Assembly: GCF_021390395.1 (NCBI RefSeq)
Contig: NZ_JAJUWT010000004.1
Coordinates: 186,001 to 250,000 of the forward strand
Direction of reading: 5' to 3'
Source of the DNA: Saccharothrix sp. S26
GTDB taxonomy: Bacteria > Actinomycetota > Actinomycetes > Mycobacteriales > Pseudonocardiaceae
DNA: 64,000 nt
Shown here: positions 58,424-64,000 of the stretch, piece after piece
Layout of the letters: every line of letters begins with the position of its first letter
Position numbering within the stretch: position 1 is the first letter of the stretch
The notes under the pieces: model-generated
The model's input: the letters and a program-made list of their open reading frames with translations, nothing else
The model's database searches: none
What the model was told of the DNA's origin: nothing
Translations under genes and position numbers: made by a program

Positions 58424-59596
58424 CTACGCGTGCACGCCGGCCTGGTACTTCGGCACCCTCACGCTGATCTTCGTGCCCAGCCCCTGGGCCGTTTCCACGA
58501 CCAGGCCGTAGTCGTCGCCGTAACAGCGCCGGAGCCGTTCGTCGATGTTGCCCAGCCCTATCCCGGCGGTCTCGCCGACCTGGCCCGCCAGGGTGCGGCG
58601 CAGGGCGTCGGGGTCCATGCCGATGCCGTCGTCCTCGATGGTGATGTGGGCCTCCTCGCCCGCGTCCGCCGCCAGGATCGAGATGTGGCCCGGCCCGACC
58701 TTGCCCTCCATCCCGTGCCGCACGGCGTTCTCCACCAACGGCTGGAGGCACAGGAACGGCACGGTCACCGGCAGGACCTCGGGTGCGATCTGCAACGTCA
58801 CCTTGAGCCGCTCGCCGAACCGCGCCCGTTCCAGCGCCAGGTACTGGTCGATCGACTTCAGCTCCTCCGACAACGTGGTGAAGTCGCCCGCCCGGCGGAA
58901 CGAGTAGCGGGTGAAGTCGGCGAAGTCCAGCAACAGCGTGCGAGCGCGCTCGGGATCCGTGCGCACGTAAGAGGCGATGGCCGACAACGAGTTGTAGATG
59001 AAGTGCGGCGAGATCTGCGCCCGCAGCGCCCGCACCTCCGCCTCCACCAGCCGGGTCCGCGAACGGTCCAGTTCGGCCAGTTCGAGCTGGCCCGACGCCC
59101 AGCGCGCCACCTCGTTCGTCGCCCGCACCAAGCCCGCCGACGCCTCCCGGCTGTAGGCCGCGAGCACGCCCACCACCCGTCCCTCCACGGTCAACGGCGC
59201 GAGCACGGCCGTGTGCACGGGGCAGTCGGGCGCGGAGCACGTGATGTCGAACGCCCGGGTCCGGCCGGTGTCGAAGACGTCGGCGGCCAGGCCCATCGCC
59301 TCGGCCGCGTGGTGCTCGCCCTCGCCCTCCCACGCCACGACCTCGGTCTCGTCGGTCAACGCGAGCGCGGGCGTGCCGAGCAGCGTGCGCAGGTGCTTGG
59401 CCGACTTCTTGGCCGCCTCCGGCACCAGCCCGGCGCGCAACGGGGGAGCGGCCGACCACGCGGTGTGCAGGGTCTCGAACGTGATGCGCTGCTCGTGGGT
59501 GAGGAAGTCGTTGCGGGTGCGGGAGGTCCACCACAGCGTGATCACCACCGCCAGGCCGACGACCAGGATCGCGCCCGCCGTGATCAGCGCGGTCAC
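58424..59596 (-). CDS. LytS-type sensor histidine kinase
   Basis: The 390-residue kinase starts at GTG 59596 overlapping the symporter stop. One membrane helix (LITAGAILVVGLAVVITLWW) precedes a GAF-like domain (about 60-200), then the LytS His-kinase module RALRAQISPHFIYNSLSAIA (phospho-His), PLVENAVRHGMEGKVG and GIGLGNIDERLRRCYG. It should phosphorylate the LytTR regulator encoded at the head of the operon. The order regulator-small membrane protein-symporter-kinase on one transcript links sensing to transport, as in bacterial pyruvate/acetate systems. Confidence 0.9.
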   Translation of the reverse strand: MTALITAGAILVVGLAVVITLWWTSRTRNDFLTHEQRITFETLHTAWSAAPPLRAGLVPEAAKKSAKHLRTLLGTPALALTDETEVVAWEGEGEHHAAEAMGLAADVFDTGRTRAFDITCSAPDCPVHTAVLAPLTVEGRVVGVLAAYSREASAGLVRATNEVARWASGQLELAELDRSRTRLVEAEVRALRAQISPHFIYNSLSAIASYVRTDPERARTLLLDFADFTRYSFRRAGDFTTLSEELKSIDQYLALERARFGERLKVTLQIAPEVLPVTVPFLCLQPLVENAVRHGMEGKVGPGHISILAADAGEEAHITIEDDGIGMDPDALRRTLAGQVGETAGIGLGNIDERLRRCYGDDYGLVVETAQGLGTKISVRVPKYQAGVHA

Positions 59597-61314
59597 AACC
59601 GGTCCTGACTGCGCAGACCCAGGTTCTCCGGCGCGTGCAAGCGCACCATGACGTGGTTCACCCCCGGCGGCACCTTGCGCGGCGTCAGCAGCGACACCAC
59701 GTACATCACGACGAACCCCAACGGCACGGTCCACGCGGCGGGCCGGGCCAGGAACACGTGGTACCACGCGCCGCCGCCGCGCGAGCTGATCGTCACCAGC
59801 CCGGCCACCAGCGCGGGCAGGCCGCCCGCGACCATCCCGGCCACCGCGCCGACCGTGGTGATGCGCGTGCTCCAGATGCCCAGCACCAGCAGCGGGCACA
59901 GCGAGGACGCGGCCACCGCGAACGCCAGGCCCACCATGTCCGCCACCGGCACCTTGCCCACCAGCCACGTCATGCCCAACGGCACCAGCACGGCCAGCAC
60001 CGTCGACACCCGGAACCCGCGCACGCCGCGCAACCGCAGCACGTCCCGGCTCAGCACGCCCGCCAGCGACACCATCAGGCCCGACGAGGTGGACAGGAAC
60101 GCGGCGAACGCCCCACCGGCCACCAGCGCGCCCAGCAGCTGCCCGCCCAGCCCGTCGATCATCCGGCTGGGCAGCACCAGCACCACCGCGTCCGTGTCAC
60201 CGGTCATCAGCAGCTCCGGCGTGTACAGCCGGCCGAGCGCGCCGTAGATCGGCGGCATCAGGTAGAACACGCCCAGCAGGCCCAGCACGATCAACGTGGT
60301 GCGGCGGGCCGCGCGGCCGTTCGGGTTGGTGTAGAAGCGCACGATCACGTGCGGCAGGCCCATCGTGCCCAGGAACGTGGCGATGATCAGCGAGTACACC
60401 GCGTAGAGCGGGAAGCGCTCGCCGCCGCGCATCGGCAGCGCCCACACGTCGTTGGTGTTCGACGGGATCGACCGCACGTGCGGCACGGCCGCGCCCTCGG
60501 GGAACGTCAGCCTGGTCCCGGCCGCCACCACGTGCTGCCCGGCGGTCAGCTCGCCGCCGCCGTCGACCCGCTGCCCGTCCACCCGTCCCGCCCCGTTGTA
60601 GACCGTCGAACGCGGCACGTCGACCGTCGTGTCGGAGTCGAACGCGACCGTGGTCTGCTTCGGGAACTCGGGGAAGCCCGGCCCGGTCAGGTCGCGCGCA
60701 CCGTGCGCGTGCCAGGCCATCACCAGGAACACCACCGGCACCGCGATCGCGGTCAGCTTGAGCCAGTACTGGAACGCCTGCACGAACGTGATGCTGCGCA
60801 TCCCGCCGGAGATCACGTTCGTGGTGACCACCACCGCCACCACCAGCGCGCCCACCCAGTCCGGCGCGCCCGTCACCGTGTTCAACGTCAGCCCCGCGCC
60901 CTGCAGCTGCGGCAGCAGGTAGAGCCACCCGATGCCCAGCGCGAACACGCTCGCCACCGCCCGCACCACCGGTGAGGCGAACCGCGCCTCGGCGAAGTCC
61001 GGCAGCGTGTACGCGCCGCTGCGGCGCAGGGGAGCGGCCACCAGTGCGAGCAGCACCAGGTAGCCCGCCGTGTACCCGACCGGGAACCACAGCATGTCCG
61101 GCCCGTGCGCGAAGATCAGCCCCGCGATGCCGACGAACGACGCCGCCGACAGGTACTCGCCGCCGATCGCGGAGGCGTTCCACCACGGCGAGACGGTGCG
61201 CGAGGCGACGAAGAAGTCCGACGTGGTCCGCGAGATCCGCAGCCCGTAGGTGCCGACCAGCATCGTGCCGACCGCCACGACCAGCACCGCGACGATGCCG
61301 TAGCCACTGCTCAC
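59593..61314 (-). CDS. Sodium:solute symporter (cation/acetate, ActP-like)
   Basis: The 573-residue membrane protein has 13 predicted helices. SRTVSPWWNASAIGGEYLSA then ASFVGIAGLIFAHG near residue 40 and VISGGMRSITFVQAFQYWLK near 170 are typical of the SSS family acetate/pyruvate branch. A longer extracytoplasmic loop (about 205-275) is present, as in ActP. It would import a short carboxylate with Na+. Its start overlaps the end of the small membrane protein gene, and its stop overlaps the kinase start. Confidence 0.88.
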   Translation of the reverse strand: MSSGYGIVAVLVVAVGTMLVGTYGLRISRTTSDFFVASRTVSPWWNASAIGGEYLSAASFVGIAGLIFAHGPDMLWFPVGYTAGYLVLLALVAAPLRRSGAYTLPDFAEARFASPVVRAVASVFALGIGWLYLLPQLQGAGLTLNTVTGAPDWVGALVVAVVVTTNVISGGMRSITFVQAFQYWLKLTAIAVPVVFLVMAWHAHGARDLTGPGFPEFPKQTTVAFDSDTTVDVPRSTVYNGAGRVDGQRVDGGGELTAGQHVVAAGTRLTFPEGAAVPHVRSIPSNTNDVWALPMRGGERFPLYAVYSLIIATFLGTMGLPHVIVRFYTNPNGRAARRTTLIVLGLLGVFYLMPPIYGALGRLYTPELLMTGDTDAVVLVLPSRMIDGLGGQLLGALVAGGAFAAFLSTSSGLMVSLAGVLSRDVLRLRGVRGFRVSTVLAVLVPLGMTWLVGKVPVADMVGLAFAVAASSLCPLLVLGIWSTRITTVGAVAGMVAGGLPALVAGLVTISSRGGGAWYHVFLARPAAWTVPLGFVVMYVVSLLTPRKVPPGVNHVMVRLHAPENLGLRSQDRL

Positions 61315-61697
61315 GAACGCTCCACGAGCTCGGCGAACTCACGCTCGTTGCGCTCGGCCTGGCGCACGTAGAACCAGCCCGCCAGCACGAACACCGGGAA
61401 CACCAAAAAACCCAGCAGCAGCCACGGCAGCGGCAGGCCCAGCAGCCGTTGCGCGCCGACGTCGGGCGCGAACGTGAACACCAGCGGCAGCGCCGCCACG
61501 CTGCCGCACACGACCGCGCACAGCAGCAGCCCGAGCCGCCGCTGGGTGCGGATCAGCGACCGCATGTAGACCGCGCCCAGCTCGCTCTGCTCGTCGATCT
61601 CCCGTGAGGCGGGGTACGGGCGGGGCGCGCGCGGCGCGCGGGTGCGCGGGCTCGTCACCACGACCCGCTGGGTGGGCGGTCGCTGCGGCGAGGTCAC
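61311..61697 (-). CDS. Small two-TM membrane protein (DUF485-like) partner of the symporter
   Basis: The 128-residue protein starts at GTG 61697 overlapping the regulator stop. After a basic, Pro-rich N-terminus it has LGAVYMRSLIRTQRRLGLLL with a membrane helix following, then LLGFLVFPVFVLAGWFYVRQ and AERNEREFAELVERS at the end. The two-helix plan and place in front of an acetate-type symporter match DUF485-type partner proteins of ActP. Accessory subunit role is inference. Confidence 0.75.
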   Translation of the reverse strand: MTSPQRPPTQRVVVTSPRTRAPRAPRPYPASREIDEQSELGAVYMRSLIRTQRRLGLLLCAVVCGSVAALPLVFTFAPDVGAQRLLGLPLPWLLLGFLVFPVFVLAGWFYVRQAERNEREFAELVERS

Positions 61698-62533
61698 GAC
61701 GGCTGCCGGTTGCGGCGCACCAGCAGTTGCCGCAGGTGCCGGGCGTGCCGCCGGCTGACCGGCAGCACCGCGCCGCCGATGTTGACGCTCAGGTGCCCGT
61801 CCTCCAGCCGCAGCTCGTCGATGTGGCCGAGCGACACCAGGTGGCTGCGGTGGATGCGCACGAACCCGGCCGAGCGCCACCGCTCCTCCAGCCCGTTGAG
61901 CGCGGCGCGGACCAGGCCGCTGCCGGTGGCCGTGTGCAGCCGGGCGTAGTCGCCGTGCGCCTCGACGTACCGGATGTCGGCCAACCGGATGAACCGGGTG
62001 ATGCCGCCCAGTTCGACCGGAATCACTTCGTCACCCACGTCGGGCGTTTTCTCGGCGGGCGCGGCGGCGGCCGGTTCCGGCGCCTTCGAATCGAGCACTT
62101 CGTGCACGATCCGGTGCACGGACTCGGCCAGCCGTTCGGCCCGGACGGGCTTGAGCAGGTAATCGAGCGCTTTCAGCTCGAATGCCTCGACCGCCGGTTC
62201 CTGGTGCGCGGTGACGAAAACGATGCGCGGCGGTTGGGCGAACCGGGACAGCACGCGGGCCAGGTCCAACCCGTCCAGGCCGGGCATCCGGATGTCGAGG
62301 AACACCGCGTCGACGGGCTGACCGGCGTCCATCGCGCGGTGCAGCGTCCGCAGCGCCTTGGTCGCGTCCGTGACGGCTTCGACGTGGGCGACGCGCGGGT
62401 CGGAGCGCAGCAGGTAGACGAGGTCCTCCAGCGCGGGGGCCTCGTCGTCCACGGCGAGCACCCTCAGTGTTCGTTCAAGCGCCCCACGGCGCTCCGGGCC
62501 CTCGCAGAGCGGGCAGGGAAGTCCTGAGGTCAT
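61694..62533 (-). CDS. LytTR-family response regulator
   Basis: The 279-residue protein has a receiver domain (VLAVDDEAPALEDLVYLLRS; phospho-acceptor Asp in DAVFLDIRMPGLDGLDLARV) and a LytTR DNA-binding domain (RFIRLADIRYVEAHGDYARL then GFVRIHRSHLVSLGHIDELR). It is the first gene of the four-gene overlapping operon and should be activated by the LytS kinase at its end. An N-terminal extension with CPLCEGPERRG precedes the receiver; an internal start is possible. Confidence 0.88.
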   Translation of the reverse strand: MTSGLPCPLCEGPERRGALERTLRVLAVDDEAPALEDLVYLLRSDPRVAHVEAVTDATKALRTLHRAMDAGQPVDAVFLDIRMPGLDGLDLARVLSRFAQPPRIVFVTAHQEPAVEAFELKALDYLLKPVRAERLAESVHRIVHEVLDSKAPEPAAAAPAEKTPDVGDEVIPVELGGITRFIRLADIRYVEAHGDYARLHTATGSGLVRAALNGLEERWRSAGFVRIHRSHLVSLGHIDELRLEDGHLSVNIGGAVLPVSRRHARHLRQLLVRRNRQPS

Positions 62534-62569
62534 GGAGTTCCAATGCGGTGTGGTCGGCAGCGTCGGCGA

Positions 62570-62878
62570 TTAGACCACCGGACGCCTATCCTCACCCTTC
62601 GGGGTGGCCAAGGGCAATGACCGGCGCGCTGCCTGGGCGTCACCCAGCGTCATCTCCAGTTCGAGGAACGCCTCCTCCGCCCGGCGCGCGGCCAGCGCGA
62701 CCGAGGCCGCGGCGGCGCTGCCGACCAGCCGCCGCGTCGGCTCGTGCAGCCCGCGCACCGCGTCCGACCACTCGTTGGCCAGCCGCGCCAACTCCGTGAG
62801 CGCGCAGACCAATTCGGCGGAAGTGCGTGGCGCCGGCCCCACGATCCGCGCCACGTCGACGTGCGGATCGGAATCCAT
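62570..62878 (-). CDS. Small helical protein, function unknown
   Basis: From ATG 62878 (MDSDPHVDVARIVGPAPRTS) the protein has 102 residues, almost all helical (LVCALTELARLANEWSDAVR; AAAASVALAARRAEEAFLEL). GGGGGA lies upstream of the ATG; the frame stays open to 62947. No family is recognised. It precedes the regulator gene by 36 bp on the same strand and could share its transcript. Confidence 0.6.
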   Translation of the reverse strand: MDSDPHVDVARIVGPAPRTSAELVCALTELARLANEWSDAVRGLHEPTRRLVGSAAAASVALAARRAEEAFLELEMTLGDAQAARRSLPLATPKGEDRRPVV

Positions 62879-63017
62879 GACATCCCCCACGAGTGAGCCG
62901 CCGAAGTATCGGAACTTGATGCTCTCGTTCACCGACCACCCGGTCAACGACCCGGAGGAGTGGTCTCAATTGGACCCCCCGGAAATCGCGGGTCGAACGC
63001 TCACGTCCCCCGTGCCC

Positions 63018-63140
63018 GAGCGTTGAATTCGGGGTACCCGGACGTAGGACTCTCGCGTCCCGAACGTAGGACTCGCGCGAGAGTCCTACGTTCGCGTCGC
63101 GTGTGTCCTACGTTCGGAACACCCGAGTTCAACGTTCAGG
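63018..63140. repeat. Palindromic intergenic repeat, copy C
   Basis: GAGCGTTGAATTCGGGG, GGACGTAGGACTCTCGCG and GAACGTAGGACTCGCGCG mirror GAGTCCTACGTTC, GTGTCCTACGTTC and CGAGTTCAACGTTC. The stop codon (63136-63138) of the TPR gene lies inside its outer arm. Confidence 0.9.
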
Positions 63141-64000
63141 TCAGGTCGGCCAGGGCGGTGGCGGCGTGGGACTCGAGCTCGGCGAAGCCGGCACGGGCGG
63201 CCAGGTCGCGGGCCACGCGGGCGTGGCGGAGGGCTTCGGCGCGCCGGCCGTCGGCGGCCAGGGCGCCGATCAGGTGCACGTGCGAGCGGGCGACGCCGTA
63301 GCGGTAGTCCGAGGACGTGGCCAGTTCCAGCGCGCGCAGGTGCGCGGCCACGGCACGGGCCGGTTTGCCCAGGTGGCGCAGGACCAGGCCGAGCGCGTTG
63401 TGCACCTCGGACTCGATGCGCGGGCTGCCGCCCAGCTCCTGCACCAGCGCCAACGACCGCTGCGCCGTCCGCAGCGCCTCCACGTGCTCGCCGGCCAGGC
63501 ACAACGCCGCCGCCAGGTGCGCCATCGCCTCGGCCCGCGCGTGCCGCGCCCCGGTCCGGTGCCACGCCGCCAACGCGTGCCGCAGCAGCTCCACGGCCCG
63601 CTCGTAGTCGCCCGCCGCCGTGTGGCACCGCCCGAGCAGCGCCGCGCACGCCGCCTCCAGGTTCAGCCCCTCCGCCGCGCGCGCCAGCTCCAGCCCCTCG
63701 GCCAGCAACGACCGCGCCAGCTCCGGCTCGCCGCGCATCATCCGCACCGCGCCCAGCCCGGCCAGCGCCCCGATCCGCACGTGCGGCCCGGCCCACTCCT
63801 CGTCGCTCAACGCCACCAGCCGCTCGAACGACGCGACCGCCGCCGGGAACTCGCCCAGCTCCAGGTGCACGACCCCGGCCAGCCCGGCGTGCAGCCACTC
63901 CGTGCGCCCGGACGGCCGCGCCGACCGCAGGTGCCGCCGCGCCGCGCGCAGGTCGCCCAGGTTGCGGTGCTCGGCCGCGAGCCACACCAGCATCGCCGTC
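63136..64000 (-). CDS. TPR-repeat protein, C-terminal part (probably of a large regulator)
   Basis: The 288 residues in the window are continuous TPRs: AVASFERLVALSDEEWAG, LARSLLAEGLELARAAEGLN, AVELLRHALAAWHRTGARHA and AVAAHLRALELATSS, ending HAATALADLT. The gene continues past the right edge. Such C-terminal repeats are common in AfsR/SARP-like or LuxR (LAL) regulators and other STAND proteins, but no N-terminal domain is in view to decide. The stop codon sits in palindromic repeat C. Confidence 0.75.
   Translation of the reverse strand, partial: TAMLVWLAAEHRNLGDLRAARRHLRSARPSGRTEWLHAGLAGVVHLELGEFPAAVASFERLVALSDEEWAGPHVRIGALAGLGAVRMMRGEPELARSLLAEGLELARAAEGLNLEAACAALLGRCHTAAGDYERAVELLRHALAAWHRTGARHARAEAMAHLAAALCLAGEHVEALRTAQRSLALVQELGGSPRIESEVHNALGLVLRHLGKPARAVAAHLRALELATSSDYRYGVARSHVHLIGALAADGRRAEALRHARVARDLAARAGFAELESHAATALADLT

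Noticed and set aside
1-64000. tRNA, rRNA or riboswitch
   Set aside because: No cloverleaf with CCA-type end, no rRNA sequence and no recognisable riboswitch core were found by eye; a covariance-model scan would be needed to exclude small RNAs.

Overview
The window is very GC-rich and gene-dense, with many GTG starts, ATGA/GTGA gene overlaps, several apparently leaderless promoters and secreted polysaccharidases. Together with its gene families (snapalysin, class-E sortase substrate, FxSxx-COOH system, LytTR-controlled symporter) this points to a filamentous actinomycete, most likely of the Pseudonocardiaceae (Saccharothrix, Lentzea or Actinosynnema type). That placement is inference from style and gene content. 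No rRNA, tRNA, CRISPR array or complete insertion sequence was seen.

Layout. 0-3.3 kb: the N-terminal half of a class II lanthipeptide synthetase running off the left edge, then gene debris (a gutted subtilisin-like protease and a LuxR-type HTH remnant), a 14-bp tandem repeat and a lipoprotein. 3.3-9.6 kb: an alpha-glucoside locus (LacI regulator, binding protein, two permeases, GH13 alpha-glucosidase). 9.6-11.3 kb: divergent MarR regulator and Old Yellow Enzyme. 11.7-16.7 kb: a polyol-type locus (DeoR regulator, binding protein, two permeases, zinc alcohol dehydrogenase). Neither transporter locus carries an ATPase, so both presumably share one encoded elsewhere. 16.7-21.7 kb: an LAxTG surface protein, snapalysin and a RecB-like nuclease/helicase.

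21.9-28.4 kb holds an FxSxx-COOH peptide-modification system: a 55-residue precursor ending FESSL, a divergent radical-SAM/SPASM enzyme, a separately encoded HEXXH protein, and a 1240-residue ATPase/TIR-like/NB-ARC/TPR protein. 28.4-37.7 kb has an unrecognised gene, a proton antiporter, a translationally coupled pair of AAA ATPases, a zinc-ribbon SDR, and a coupled SLOG-SLATT/SLATT pair of the kind predicted for nucleotide-signal conflict systems. 37.7-42.8 kb is a compact candidate natural-product locus: LysR, a GriI-like aldolase, a GriH-like dehydroquinate-synthase-II relative (together the route to 3-amino-4-hydroxybenzoate), an adenylate-forming ligase and isopentenyl-diphosphate isomerase.

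42.9-47 kb is a LacI-controlled polysaccharide locus (DUF1996 and GH16 proteins with discoidin domains) with two near-identical palindromic operators. 47-52.7 kb holds a DUF998 protein, an acyl-CoA ligase with divergent TetR regulator, a YbjN-like gene, a small gene behind an IdeR/DtxR-type iron box, and a secreted GH5 cellulase. 52.7-58.4 kb: a Sel1-repeat protein, glutamate-cysteine ligase, phosphopantetheinyl transferase, phosphoesterase, an orphan transposase N-domain gene and a small hypothetical gene. 58.4-62.5 kb is a four-gene overlapping operon (LytTR regulator, small membrane protein, acetate-type symporter, LytS kinase). The right edge cuts a TPR protein.

A striking feature is a family of about 120-bp, nested, near-perfect palindromes (11312, 21832, 63018; a half copy at 42800), each placed at the 3' end of a gene and sometimes supplying its stop codon.
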